In this document: positions 1 through 8,705 of the stretch, in pieces
Numbering within the stretch: position 1 is the stretch's first letter
Layout: each line of letters opens with the position of its first letter
Assembly (NCBI GenBank): GCA_963766375.1
Contig: CAVXZG010000001.1
Coordinates: 7,957 to 71,956 of the forward strand
DNA: 64,000 bases
Source of the DNA: AC-32 sp963766375
Lineage (GTDB): Bacteria; Actinomycetota; Thermoleophilia; Gaiellales; Gaiellaceae
Direction of reading: 5' to 3'
Made by a program: the position numbers and the translations under genes
The notes under the pieces: model-generated
Seen by the model: the letters and a program-made list of their open reading frames with translations, nothing else
What the model was told of the DNA's origin: nothing
Databases searched by the model: none

Positions 1-1062
1 GGCATCCCGGTCTTCAAGCTGACCGAGGCCGAGTCCAAGAAGCTGATCCGCATGGAGGACGAGCTGCACAAGCGCGTGGTCGGCCAGCAGGAGGCGATCG
101 TCGCGGTCTCCAAGTCGATCCGCCGCGCGCGCGCGGGAATCAAGGACCCGAAGCGCCCGACCGGCTCGTTCATCTTCCTCGGGCCGTCAGGAGTGGGCAA
201 GACCGAGTTGGCGCGCACGCTCGCCGAGTTCCTGTTCGGCGACGAGGACGCGATGATCCAGGTGGACATGTCGGAGTACATGGAGAAGCACTCCGTGTCC
301 CGCCTCGTCGGCTCGCCCCCGGGCTACATCGGCTACGACGAGGGCGGCCAGCTCACCGAGGCCGTTCGGCGCAAGCCCTACTCGGTCGTCCTGCTCGACG
401 AGATCGAGAAGGCGCACCCGGACGTGTTCAACATCCTGCTCCAGATCCTGGAGGACGGGAAGCTGACCGACGCCCAGGGGCGCAAGGTCGACTTCCGCAA
501 CACGATCGTGATCATGACCTCCAACATCGGCGCCTCGACGATCTCGAAGAACCAGACGCTCGGGTTCTCCGTCGGCGACGACAGCGGCCTCTCGTACGAC
601 GAGATGAAGGACCGCATCATGGGCGAGCTGAAGAAGGTCTTCCGGCCAGAGCTCCTGAACCGGATCGACGAGGTGATCGTCTTCCACAAGCTGACGAAGG
701 AAGAGATCATGGTGATCGTCGAGCTGATGATGAAGCGCCTGCGCGACCAGATGGGCGACCACGAGGCCGTGATCGAGCTGACCGAGAGCGCGAAGGAGCT
801 GCTCGTCGAGAAGGGCTACGACCCGACGATGGGCGCCCGGCCGCTGAGGCGCGCGATCCAGCGCTTCATCGAGGACCCGCTGGCCGACTTCGTGCTCGGC
901 CGCGAGCTCGGCACCGGCTCGACGATCCTGATCGACCGCAAGAACGAGGACGAGGTCGACATCACCGTCATCCCGGGCGAGATCACGCCCGAGAAGGTGA
1001 CGGTGCCGCCGGAGGAGCCGACCGACTCCGCCGCCGAAGACGAGCCGGAGGACGAGGGCTAG
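1..1062 (+). CDS. clpC: ClpC AAA+ unfoldase, C-terminal part (5' end outside window)
   Basis: The frame is open from base 1, so this is the C-terminal ~353 residues of a Clp/Hsp100 ATPase that feeds proteins to the ClpP protease. The second AAA+ domain is complete: Walker A GPSGVGKTE, Walker B VVLLDEIEKAH, sensor-1 IVIMTSNIGA and the sensor-2 segment GARPLRRAI, then an acidic tail. The linker entering this domain (MEDELHKRVVGQQEAI) is typical of ClpC. An internal ATG at 52 is not the true start. It is the first gene of a block (clpC, radA, disA) also seen in Bacillus. ClpB or ClpE cannot be fully excluded without the N-terminus, but the neighbours favour ClpC. Confidence 0.93.
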   Translation, partial: GIPVFKLTEAESKKLIRMEDELHKRVVGQQEAIVAVSKSIRRARAGIKDPKRPTGSFIFLGPSGVGKTELARTLAEFLFGDEDAMIQVDMSEYMEKHSVSRLVGSPPGYIGYDEGGQLTEAVRRKPYSVVLLDEIEKAHPDVFNILLQILEDGKLTDAQGRKVDFRNTIVIMTSNIGASTISKNQTLGFSVGDDSGLSYDEMKDRIMGELKKVFRPELLNRIDEVIVFHKLTKEEIMVIVELMMKRLRDQMGDHEAVIELTESAKELLVEKGYDPTMGARPLRRAIQRFIEDPLADFVLGRELGTGSTILIDRKNEDEVDITVIPGEITPEKVTVPPEEPTDSAAEDEPEDEG

Positions 1063-1066
1063 TTCT

Positions 1067-2584
1067 TTGAGGAGTGGCGGCCTCCGCCTGGGGGTCGTCG
1101 CGTTCCTCGTCGGCGCCGGGACGCTGGCGACCGAGATCTCCGCCTCGCGGCTGCTCGCGCCGTACTTCGGCGCCTCGACGGTCGTCTGGGCGAACATCAT
1201 CGGGCTGACGCTCGCGTACCTCGCGCTCGGCTACTGGCTCGGCGGCCGGCTCGCCGACCGGAGGCCCGACCCGCGCGTGCTGGGAGCGATCCTGCTGGTG
1301 GCCGCGGCGGCCCTGGCGGTGACGCCGTTCGCTGCCCGGCCGTTCCTGCACTGGGCGTTGCACGGCTTCGACACCGTCTCGGTCGGCTCGGTCGCGGGGT
1401 CGTTCTTCGCCGCGCTTGCGCTCTTCGCCGTGCCGGTGACGGCGCTCGGGGCAGCGGCACCGTTTCTCGTCCGCCTCGCGCTCGACAGCGTCGCCGAAGC
1501 CGGAAGGGTCGCGGGCCGGCTGTACGCGCTTTCGACCGCCGGCAGCCTCGCCGGCACCTTCGTCGCGGCGCTGGTGACGATCCCGTGGGCCGGAACGCAG
1601 CGGACGCTGGTCGGCACCGCCGCCCTCGTGGCCGCGGGCGCGGCCCTGCTGCTCGGTAGGGCCTGGCTGCTCGCGCCGGTCGCGGTCGCGGCGCTGCTGG
1701 CCGTCCCGCCGCCACAGATCAAGAACGCGATCTACCAGACGGAGTCGCAATACCAGTACATCCGCGTCGTCTCCGACGGGCACGGCGGTCGTGAGCTCGA
1801 GTTGAACGAGGGCGTCGCCACGCACTCGGCTTGGCGCCCCGACTCGGTGCTCACGGGCCGCTACTGGGATCTCTTCCTGATGCTGCCGCCGCTGCTCCCG
1901 CACCCGCCCCGCCGGATGCTCGTGATCGGCAACGCGGGCGGCACGATGGCGCGCGCCTACGGGCGCTTCTACCCGGGCGTGGCGATCGACGGGGTCGAGC
2001 TCGACCCGAAGCTGAACGAGGTGGCGCGCCGCTTCTTCGGAGCCAACGACAACCCGCGCCTACGCCTGATCGCCGCCGACGGGCGGCCCTTTCTCGAGCG
2101 GACGAAGAAGCGCTACGACCTGATCGTCGTGGACGCGTACCGCCAGCCGTACGTGCCCTTCTACCTGGCCACGAACGAGTTCTTCCGGCTCGCGCGCGAG
2201 CACCTGCGGCCCGGCGGGGCAATCGCATTGAACGTCGCCGCGACCCCCACCGACCGTAAGCTCTCCGACGCGATCGGGACGACGCTGCTGAGCGCCTTCT
2301 CGCAGGCCTGGCGCTGGCGGGCGCTGCGCTTCAACGACGTCGTGTTCGCGCTGCGCGAGCCGGCAACGCGCGACGAGCTGGAGAGCCGCGCGGCCCGTGC
2401 CCCTGGTGAGGTCGCGCTCCTGCTGCCGCTCTTCCGCAGCCGTCTGGAGCCGGTGCGCGCAAAGGGGAAGCCGCTCACCGACGACCGGGCCCCGGTCGAG
2501 TGGCTGACCGACCGCATGATCCTGCGCGAGGTCGAGCGGGGCGGGGACTTCGCCGAGACTCCGCTGCCGACGGCCCCTCGCTAG
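1067..2584 (+). CDS. Membrane-anchored spermidine synthase-like protein
   Basis: 505 residues, TTG start 4 bases after the clpC stop, with a GA-rich Shine-Dalgarno-like stretch upstream. The N-terminal ~200 residues are hydrophobic (about six membrane helices). The C-terminal part is a Rossmann methyltransferase/aminopropyltransferase fold: VIGNAGG near residues 286-292, the acidic ELDPKL strand end, an AADGRPFL segment and the IVVDAYRQPY strand. This architecture is known as fused-MFS/spermidine synthase or SpeE-like proteins, whose substrate is usually undefined. A polyamine product is not proven here. Probably co-transcribed with clpC. Confidence 0.75.
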   Translation: MRSGGLRLGVVAFLVGAGTLATEISASRLLAPYFGASTVVWANIIGLTLAYLALGYWLGGRLADRRPDPRVLGAILLVAAAALAVTPFAARPFLHWALHGFDTVSVGSVAGSFFAALALFAVPVTALGAAAPFLVRLALDSVAEAGRVAGRLYALSTAGSLAGTFVAALVTIPWAGTQRTLVGTAALVAAGAALLLGRAWLLAPVAVAALLAVPPPQIKNAIYQTESQYQYIRVVSDGHGGRELELNEGVATHSAWRPDSVLTGRYWDLFLMLPPLLPHPPRRMLVIGNAGGTMARAYGRFYPGVAIDGVELDPKLNEVARRFFGANDNPRLRLIAADGRPFLERTKKRYDLIVVDAYRQPYVPFYLATNEFFRLAREHLRPGGAIALNVAATPTDRKLSDAIGTTLLSAFSQAWRWRALRFNDVVFALREPATRDELESRAARAPGEVALLLPLFRSRLEPVRAKGKPLTDDRAPVEWLTDRMILREVERGGDFAETPLPTAPR

Positions 2585-2587
2585 CCT
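2582..2587 (+). promoter_or_regulatory. -10 hexamer of a leaderless promoter (EamA gene)
   Basis: TAGCCT, then 6 bases, then the GTG of the transporter gene at 2594. It overlaps the stop codon of the preceding gene. No Shine-Dalgarno is present. Part of a window-wide pattern described in the findings. Confidence 0.4.
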
Positions 2588-2593
2588 GCGCCG

Positions 2594-3502
2594 GTGCCTC
2601 GCAGGCTTCACGAACGGCCGATCCTGGCCGCGCTCACGGGCGCCGTCGCGATCTCGTTCTCGGGGATCCTCTACCGCGTAGCGCACGTCTCACCGTCGAC
2701 CGGGGCGGTCTTTCGCTGCCTCTACGCGGTGCCGCCGCTGTTGTTGCTGGCGAAGCTGGAGGACCGCCGCTACGGGCCGCGGCCCCTGAAGCAGCGGGGG
2801 CTGGCCTGGCTCGCCGGCGTCTTGTTCGCGGTCGACCTGATCGCGTGGCACCAAGGGATCGAAGAGGTCGGCGCCGGCCTCGCGACGGTGCTCGGGAACC
2901 TGCAGGTCGTCCTCGTGGGGCTGCTGGCCTGGGCGATCCTGCGCGAGCGGCCGTCGAACCGGTCGCTGGCCGCGATCCCGGTAGCGCTCGTCGGCGTAAT
3001 CCTGATCTCGGGCGTGCTCGAGCAGGGGGCGTACGGGCGCAACCCGGGGCTCGGCGTGGCCTTCGGCATCCTGACCGCGGTCTCGTACGCCGGCTTCCTG
3101 CTCCTGCTGCGAGAGAGCAACCGTGACCTGCGTCGGCCCGCCGGCCCGCTCTTCGACGCGACCCTCGTCGCCGGCCTGACCTGCATCCCGATCGGCCTCG
3201 TGATCGGCAACCTCGACTGGACACCGGGCTGGCCTGCGCAGGGCTACCTGCTCCTGCTGGCCCTGAGCTCGCAGGTACTCGGCTGGCTGTTGATCTCGAT
3301 CACGCTGCCTCGCCTGCCGGCCGCGCTGACCTCGGTGCTGCTGACCTTCCAGCCGGTGCTGACGGTGCTCTTCGCCTGGGCGATCCTCGACGAGTCCCCT
3401 TCCGCGCTCCAGCTCGGCGGCGTCGCGCTCGTCCTCTGCGGGTTGTTGATCGTCTCCACGGGCCGGCGCAGGAAAGTTGGGGAATTAGTTCCAGCTTCGT
3501 GA
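2594..3502 (+). CDS. EamA/DMT-family transporter
   Basis: 302 residues made almost entirely of hydrophobic helices (about ten), in two homologous halves of ~140 residues, as in the drug/metabolite transporter superfamily (EamA repeats). The first half has the typical helix-breaking SFSGILYRVA and VDLIAWHQGI regions; the second ends in LILTS-type helices and a short basic tail GRRRK. The substrate is unknown; family members export amino acids, nucleosides or metabolites. GTG start at 2594 is chosen because a -10 element lies directly upstream. Confidence 0.85.
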   Translation: MPRRLHERPILAALTGAVAISFSGILYRVAHVSPSTGAVFRCLYAVPPLLLLAKLEDRRYGPRPLKQRGLAWLAGVLFAVDLIAWHQGIEEVGAGLATVLGNLQVVLVGLLAWAILRERPSNRSLAAIPVALVGVILISGVLEQGAYGRNPGLGVAFGILTAVSYAGFLLLLRESNRDLRRPAGPLFDATLVAGLTCIPIGLVIGNLDWTPGWPAQGYLLLLALSSQVLGWLLISITLPRLPAALTSVLLTFQPVLTVLFAWAILDESPSALQLGGVALVLCGLLIVSTGRRRKVGELVPAS

Positions 3503-3525
3503 GGGTTCCCGTCCGCGGGCGTTCC

Positions 3526-3531
3526 TAGGAT
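3526..3531 (+). promoter_or_regulatory. -10 hexamer of a leaderless promoter (radA)
   Basis: TAGGAT, 6 bases, then the GTG of radA at 3538. No Shine-Dalgarno; supports independent transcription of radA-disA. Confidence 0.5.
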
Positions 3532-3537
3532 GGCTGG

Positions 3538-4881
3538 GTGGCGAAGGCGGCAACCCAGTTCGCGTGCACCGACTGCGGGTACTCGGCCGGGCGCTGGTTC
3601 GGCAAGTGCCCGTCCTGCGGCGAGTTCGGCACGCTCGTCGAGGAAGCTACTGGCCAGGCGAAGAGCGCCGCAGCCAAGCCGACGCTGCGGCTGATCGATG
3701 TCAAGGCCGAAGAGGCCGAGCGGATCCCGACCGGGATCTCAGAGCTCGACCGCGTGCTCGGCGGCGGGCTCGTGCCGGCCTCGCTCGTGCTCGTGGGCGG
3801 CGAGCCGGGAGTCGGGAAGTCGACGCTGCTGCTGAGTGCGCTGGCTGCGATGTCGACCGAGCGCCGGGCGCTGCTCGTGACCGGCGAGGAGTCGGTCGCC
3901 CAGGTGAAGCTCCGCGCCGCTCGGCTCGGAGGGGCGGAACAGGTCGAGATTCTCGCCGAGACCGAGCTCGAGACCGTGTGCGCGACCCTCGAGCAGGAGC
4001 GGCCGGCGGTCTGCGTGATCGACTCCGTGCAGACGCTCTACTCGTCGGAGCTCGGCTCCGCGCCCGGCTCGGTGGGCCAGGTGCGCGAGGCCGCGGCTCG
4101 GCTCCTGCGTGTCGCCAAGGAAGCAGGCGTCGCGACGATCCTCGTCGGCCATGTCACCAAAGACGGGGCGGTCGCAGGCCCGCGCGTACTCGAGCATCTC
4201 GTGGACTGCGTGCTGCAGTTCGAGGGCGACCGCTACCACGAGCATCGCGTCCTGCGCGCCTCCAAGAACCGCTTCGGCTCGACCAACGAGCTTGCGGTCT
4301 TCGAGATGACGGGTACGGGCCTCGTGGGCGTGCCCGAGCCGTCGGAGCTCTTCGGCCGCACCGTCGAGGGTGAGATCGGGGCGGCCGTCGCCTGCGCGCT
4401 CGAGGGCTCGCGCCCGCTGCTGCTCGAGATCCAGGCGCTCGTCGCGCCGACCGACCTGGCGATGCCGCGGCGCGTGGGCACCGGCGTCGATCCGAAACGG
4501 CTGGCGATGATCGTCGCAGTGCTCTCGCGCCACGCCGGGATCGCGCTCGGCCAGGCCGATGTGTTCGTGAACGTCGCCGGCGGCGTGCGCATCGATGAGC
4601 CCGGCGCCGACCTTGCGATCGGGCTGGCGATCGTCTCGGCTGCCAAGGGCGCGCCGGTCAAGCCGCGCATCGCGGCCTTCGGCGAGATCGGCCTCACCGG
4701 GCGCCTCAGGCCGGCGACCCAGGCGGAACGGCGGCTCGAGGAATGCGCCAAGCTCGGCCTCGAGGCGGCAGTAGCCCCGGCGGGCACCACGGGTCGTGGC
4801 AAACTACGCATTCTCGAAGCCGAAACCTTGAGGGAAGCGGCGAAGGCGGGAATCGATGCAAAGCGAGCCGAGGGAGGATAG
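3538..4881 (+). CDS. radA: DNA repair protein RadA/Sms
   Basis: 447 residues, the usual RadA length. N-terminal four-cysteine zinc finger (C10, C13, C24, C27), RecA-like ATPase with Walker A GEPGVGKST (89-96), the RadA-specific KNRFG motif (243-247), and a C-terminal Lon-protease-like domain ending around LEAAVAPAGT. RadA is a branch-migration helicase for recombination intermediates. The 3' end overlaps disA by 26 bases, so the two are translationally linked; in Bacillus RadA and DisA also interact. Confidence 0.97.
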   Translation: MAKAATQFACTDCGYSAGRWFGKCPSCGEFGTLVEEATGQAKSAAAKPTLRLIDVKAEEAERIPTGISELDRVLGGGLVPASLVLVGGEPGVGKSTLLLSALAAMSTERRALLVTGEESVAQVKLRAARLGGAEQVEILAETELETVCATLEQERPAVCVIDSVQTLYSSELGSAPGSVGQVREAAARLLRVAKEAGVATILVGHVTKDGAVAGPRVLEHLVDCVLQFEGDRYHEHRVLRASKNRFGSTNELAVFEMTGTGLVGVPEPSELFGRTVEGEIGAAVACALEGSRPLLLEIQALVAPTDLAMPRRVGTGVDPKRLAMIVAVLSRHAGIALGQADVFVNVAGGVRIDEPGADLAIGLAIVSAAKGAPVKPRIAAFGEIGLTGRLRPATQAERRLEECAKLGLEAAVAPAGTTGRGKLRILEAETLREAAKAGIDAKRAEGG

Positions 4882-6010
4882 GGCCGACCCGCGGATCCCA
4901 CCGCCGCTGGGCATCGTGCGCCAGCCCACCCAGCACGACCCGCGGCTCGACTCGAAGATCCTCTCCGCCGTCGGGCGCATCGCGCCGGGCACCGAGCTGC
5001 GCTCCGCGATCGACGACATCATCCGCTCCTCGGAGGGCGCCCTGATCGTGATCGGCGATCCGAACGAGCTCGCCTTCCTCTTCTCGGGCGGGATCAAGCT
5101 CGACGTGCCGTTCAGGCCCCAGCTGCTCTACGAGCTGGCCAAGATGGACGGCGCGATCATCGTCAACTCGATGGTGACGAAGCTCTCGCACGCGAACGTC
5201 CAGCTGATGCCGGACCCGACGATCCCCTCCGCCGAGACCGGCACTCGGCACCGCACGGCCGAGCGCGTCGCGAAGCAGACCGACGCGCTCGTGATCTCGA
5301 TCTCCCAGCAGCGCGAGACCGTGACCGTGTTCGTCGGCCAGAGCCGCTACCAGCTCGAACCGATTGCCGACGTGCTCGCGAAGACCAACCAGGCGCTGTC
5401 CACGCTCGAGACGTACCGCGCCCGGCTCGAGCAGGTGGTGACGCGGCTCACGGCGCTCGAGTTCCAGAACGCGGTCATGCTCGACGACGTGCTCGTCACG
5501 CTGCAGCGCGCCGAGCTGACGACGCGAATGGCCGAGGAAATCGAGCGCGCCTGCGTCGAGCTCGGCGAGGAAGGCCGGCTGATCCGGATGCAGCTCGAGG
5601 AGCTCGTCGCCGACGTGCCCGACGAGAAGGCGGCGTTGGTCTACGACTATCACGCCGAGGGCGGCCCCGACCGGACGGCGGAGGGGCTCGACGCGCTCGC
5701 TGCGCTTCCGTACAACCAGCTGCTCGAGTTCGAGCTCCTGGCGGTGCTCGGGTTCCCCGCGTCGACGAACCCGCTCGACTATTCGGTCTCGCCGCGCGGC
5801 TACCGCGTGCTCTCGCACATCCCGCGCCTGCCGGACGGCGTCGTCAAGCGCGTGGTTGCGAGCCTGGAAGGGCTCGAAGGGGTCGTCAGCGCGACTCAGC
5901 GCGAGCTGGAGGCGGTGGAAGGCGTGGGCGCCGTTCGGGCCAGGGAGATCAGAGAAGGGCTCAGGCGCCTGCAGGAGCACAATCTCGTCGACCGGTACTT
6001 GCAGTTGTAG
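4856..6010 (+). CDS. disA: DNA integrity scanning diadenylate cyclase DisA
   Basis: 384 residues with ATG inside the end of radA. The N-terminal DAC domain carries both diadenylate cyclase signatures, DGA (98-100) and RHRTA (131-135), so the protein should convert two ATP to c-di-AMP. A central helical spine follows, then C-terminal helix-hairpin-helix DNA-binding motifs (EGLEGVVSATQRELEAVEGV). DisA octamers scan DNA and stop cyclase activity at branched structures. This is the only c-di-AMP gene seen; no ydaO-type riboswitch or phosphodiesterase was recognised. Confidence 0.97.
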   Translation: MQSEPREDRADPRIPPPLGIVRQPTQHDPRLDSKILSAVGRIAPGTELRSAIDDIIRSSEGALIVIGDPNELAFLFSGGIKLDVPFRPQLLYELAKMDGAIIVNSMVTKLSHANVQLMPDPTIPSAETGTRHRTAERVAKQTDALVISISQQRETVTVFVGQSRYQLEPIADVLAKTNQALSTLETYRARLEQVVTRLTALEFQNAVMLDDVLVTLQRAELTTRMAEEIERACVELGEEGRLIRMQLEELVADVPDEKAALVYDYHAEGGPDRTAEGLDALAALPYNQLLEFELLAVLGFPASTNPLDYSVSPRGYRVLSHIPRLPDGVVKRVVASLEGLEGVVSATQRELEAVEGVGAVRAREIREGLRRLQEHNLVDRYLQL

Positions 6011-6023
6011 CCCTGAGCAGGGA

Positions 6024-6066
6024 TTTTCTAGAAAAAGTGGCCGTTTCCAGCAGTTTTAGCTATACT
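6024..6066 (+). promoter_or_regulatory. Candidate carD promoter region with palindrome
   Basis: A perfect 12-base palindrome TTTTCTAGAAAA (6024-6035) lies in an AT-rich patch just after disA. TATACT (6061-6066) is a good -10. The expected -35 position (about 6038-6043) has no consensus, so the palindrome, just upstream of it, may be an operator or activator site. Transcript start would be near 6073, giving a ~70-base leader. Confidence 0.45.
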
Positions 6067-6077
6067 GGAGCGATCCA

Positions 6078-6101
6078 GCCGACGGCTTGGCGCCCGTCGG
6101 C
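6078..6101 (+). promoter_or_regulatory. Hairpin in the carD leader
   Basis: Perfect inverted repeat GCCGACGG / CCGTCGGC with an 8-base spacer, between the putative -10 and the Shine-Dalgarno of carD. It is followed by TTAATT rather than a run of T, so a regulatory or stabilising leader hairpin is more likely than a terminator. Confidence 0.5.
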
Positions 6102-6140
6102 TTAATTGCGGAAACGCCAACACACAAGGGGAGGCTCGGG

Positions 6141-6665
6141 TTGTACAGAGTCGGTGACAAGGTGGTGTATCCGCACCACGGTGCGGGGACGGTCGTCAAG
6201 AAGGAGACGCGCGAGGTACTGGGTGAGAAGCGCGAGTACATGACGATCAAGATCCTGCACAACGACATGACGGTGAACGTCCCGAGCGACAACGCAGACC
6301 GCGTCGGGCTCCGAAAGGTGATCGACGAGCCCATGGTCGCGAAGGTGCTCAAGGCGCTGACGGGCAGCGGCACGACGATGCCGAAGAACTGGAACCGCCG
6401 CTTCAAGCACAACCGGGACAAGATGAAGACCGGCGACATCTTCGAGCTCGCCGAGGTCGTGCGGAATCTCTCGCTGCGCGACCACGAGAAGGGCCTCTCC
6501 ACGGGCGAGAAGCAGATGTTCGTGAAGGCGAAGAAGATCCTCGCCAGCGAGCTCATGTACGCGAAGGAGATGGACGAGGACGAGGCAGCCGAGTGGCTGG
6601 ACGGCGTGCTCGCCAACGGCGGCAAGAAGAAGAAGAGCTCCGCCAAGGTTCCGGCCACGGCCTAG
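6141..6665 (+). CDS. carD: CarD family transcriptional regulator
   Basis: 174 residues. The TTG start at 6141 is chosen because AAGGGGAGG (6126-6134) sits 6 bases upstream and the protein then begins MYRVGDKVVYPHHGAG, the conserved CarD N-terminus; a longer reading from 6087 adds 18 unconserved residues. The N-terminal Tudor-like domain binds RNA polymerase beta, and the helical C-terminal domain binds the upstream edge of the -10 bubble and stabilises open complexes. A lysine-rich tail ends the protein. In Actinobacteria CarD is global and often essential, which fits the weak -35 elements across this window. Confidence 0.95.
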   Translation: MYRVGDKVVYPHHGAGTVVKKETREVLGEKREYMTIKILHNDMTVNVPSDNADRVGLRKVIDEPMVAKVLKALTGSGTTMPKNWNRRFKHNRDKMKTGDIFELAEVVRNLSLRDHEKGLSTGEKQMFVKAKKILASELMYAKEMDEDEAAEWLDGVLANGGKKKKSSAKVPATA

Positions 6666-6668
6666 GCG

Positions 6669-7355
6669 TTGGTCTGGGCCGTTCTCGCCGCGGCAGGTAG
6701 GGGAGAGCGGCTCGGCTCGGATCGCCCGAAGGCGTTCGCGCGCCTGGCGGGCAGGCCCCTGCTCGCCGAGAGCCTCGAGCGCCTCGAGAACTCGGACTGG
6801 ATCGAGCGAATCGTGATCGCGGCTCCGCCCGAGTGGGAGGAGCCGTCGATCCTCGTTGCCGAGGAGATCGCAGCGACGAAGGTCCACTCGGCGATCACCG
6901 GCGGCGAGTCTCGCTCCGAGTCGGTGCGGCTTGCGCTGGAGGAGGTACCTGAAGAGGCGGCCGTGGTGCTCGTCCACGACGCGGCGCGTCCGCTTCTGCC
7001 CGAGGACGTGATCGAGCGGGTGCTGGCGCCGCTCGGCGAGGGCTGGGACGGCGCCGTGCCGGTGCTGCCGCTCGCGGACACGATCAAGCGCGTCGAGGGC
7101 GACCGCGTGGTTGAGACGCTCGCGCGTGGAGAGCACGTTGCGGTGCAGACGCCACAGGCTTTCGTCGCGGACGTCCTGCGCCAGGCTCTCGTCGGTGACG
7201 TCTCCGGCGCAACTGACTGCGCCTCGCTCGTTGAGGCGCGTGGCGGGCGAGTGAAGGCGGTCGCGGGCGATCCCCGGCTGCTCAAGGTCACCGACGAGGA
7301 CGACCTCGCGCTCGTCGAGAGCTGGCTCGAAACGGCGGAACACGCAGCGGAGTGA
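6669..7355 (+). CDS. ispD: 2-C-methyl-D-erythritol 4-phosphate cytidylyltransferase IspD
   Basis: 228 residues, TTG start 3 bases after the carD stop. Contains the nucleotidyltransferase signature AAAGRGERLGSDRPKAF, the DAARPLL segment and the C-terminal TDEDDLALVE motif of IspD. It makes CDP-methylerythritol in the MEP isoprenoid pathway. IspF follows after one intervening gene; IspE is elsewhere. Overlaps the next gene by 4 bases. Confidence 0.95.
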   Translation: MVWAVLAAAGRGERLGSDRPKAFARLAGRPLLAESLERLENSDWIERIVIAAPPEWEEPSILVAEEIAATKVHSAITGGESRSESVRLALEEVPEEAAVVLVHDAARPLLPEDVIERVLAPLGEGWDGAVPVLPLADTIKRVEGDRVVETLARGEHVAVQTPQAFVADVLRQALVGDVSGATDCASLVEARGGRVKAVAGDPRLLKVTDEDDLALVESWLETAEHAAE

Positions 7356-8178
7356 TCGTCGACTACCACATGCATCTCCGCGACCGGCCGGGCGGGGAGG
7401 CACAGGGGCGCTACGGGGCCGATCGCGCCGAGGAGTACGTCGAGCAGGCACGCAGCGCGGGCGTTGATGAGATCGGCTTCACCGACCACGTCTACCACTT
7501 CCGCCAGAGCGAGTCGCTCTGGGAGATCGGCTGGATGCGGGAGCGCTGCACGGACGACCTGGACGAGTACGTCGGCGCGGTCGAGGAGGCGAAAGCGGCG
7601 CGGCCTGCCCGTCAAGCTCGGGCTCGAGGTCGACTACTTCCCGGGAATCGAGCGCGAGCTCGCCGCGCTGCTCGAGCCGTACCCCTGGGACTACCTGCTC
7701 GGCTCGGTGCACTTCGTGGACGGGTTCCCGGTCGACCAGGAGCCCGGGCTCGTGCACAAGCTTCCGGTCGGCGAGGCCTGGCGCCGCTACTTCGTCTGGC
7801 TGCGCAACGCGGCTCGCAGCGGGCTCTTCGACGTCCTTTCTCACCCGGACCTGATCAAGTTCTTCGGCCCGCGTCCCGACCCCGAGCAGCTCCACTACAT
7901 CCACGTCGAGACCGCGGACACGATCGAGGCCGCCGGCCTCTGCATCGAGGTCTCCTCGGCGGGGCTGCACAAGCCGGTCGCGCGAGGTGTACCCCGACCG
8001 CGAGCTGCTCGCCGCCTGTCACGATCGAGGCGTGCCGATCACCACAGCCTCGGATGCACACGAGCCCGCGCACGTCGGCCGCGACCTCGATCGCGCCGTG
8101 GAGCAGGCGCGCGAGGCCGGCTACGACACGGTGACGGTCTTCGACGGCCGCGAGCGCCGGCAGGAGCCGCTCGGATGA
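7352..8178 (+). CDS. PHP-family histidinol-phosphatase-like protein (two frameshifts)
   Basis: GTG start overlapping ispD. Three frames together give one PHP phosphoesterase: DYHMHL (metal-binding HxH) and GFTDH in the first; GLEVDYFPG, SVHFVDGFP and LSHPDLIKFFG in the second; EVYPDRELL, GVPITTASDAH and VGRDLDRA in the third. The breaks are near 7592-7594 (AAA where AA restores frame) and near 7983 (one extra C). The family includes histidinol phosphatase of HisJ/HisK type. It sits between ispD and ispF, overlapping both by 4 bases, so an intact gene is expected in the organism. The substrate is inferred from family only. Confidence 0.8.
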
Positions 8179-8648
8179 GAGTCGGTCTGGGAGCCGACGC
8201 CCATGCCCTTGTCGAGGGCGTGCCGCTCGTGCTCGGCGGGGTCGAGCTCGACTCGGCGCGCGGGCTCGCCGGCCACTCCGACGGCGACGTGATCGCGCAC
8301 GCCCTGATCGACGCGATTCTCGGTGCGGCCGGGCTCGGCGATATCGGCACGCTCTTCCCTTCGGGAGCGCCGGAATGGGAGGGCGCCTCGTCGCTCGACT
8401 TGCTCAGCCGCGCCTACGCGCAGGTGCGCGACTCGGGCTGGGAGCTCGTGAACGCCGACTGCATCCTCGTCGGCGAGGAGCCGCGGATCGCGCCGGTTCG
8501 CGAGGCGATGCGGGTACGGCTGGCAGGCGCCCTCGCGGTCGAGCCCGACCTGGTCAACGTGCGGGCAACGACGACGGACGGGCTCGGCTTTACGGGCCGC
8601 GGCGAGGGCCTTGGTGCCCTGGCGGTCGCCCTCCTCGACCGCGCCTGA
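8175..8648 (+). CDS. ispF: 2-C-methyl-D-erythritol 2,4-cyclodiphosphate synthase IspF
   Basis: 157 residues, the normal IspF size, starting at an ATG that overlaps the preceding stop (ATGA). Metal ligands are visible: D8 and H10 in GLGADAHAL and H42 in IAHALID. The C-terminal RATTTDGLGFTGRGEG is the typical IspF ending. It cyclises CDP-ME 2-phosphate to MEcPP in the MEP pathway. Confidence 0.96.
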   Translation: MRVGLGADAHALVEGVPLVLGGVELDSARGLAGHSDGDVIAHALIDAILGAAGLGDIGTLFPSGAPEWEGASSLDLLSRAYAQVRDSGWELVNADCILVGEEPRIAPVREAMRVRLAGALAVEPDLVNVRATTTDGLGFTGRGEGLGALAVALLDRA

Positions 8649-8705
8649 GAACCGAACCGCGGTCGCGCCCGTATTCCTCCTCGTACTCCAAGGGAGAGGA
8701 GAAAC

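Noticed and set aside
187..1200. Long minus-strand frame over clpC
   Set aside because: Low-complexity Leu/Arg/Asp composition with no motif, opposite to a clear AAA+ domain.
6087..6140. An 18-codon N-terminal extension of CarD
   Set aside because: It spans the leader hairpin and Shine-Dalgarno; CarD homology begins exactly at the TTG at 6141.
7352..8178. Programmed frameshifting in the PHP gene
   Set aside because: No slippery site or stimulatory structure; the breaks look like the homopolymer indels seen in many genes of the window.
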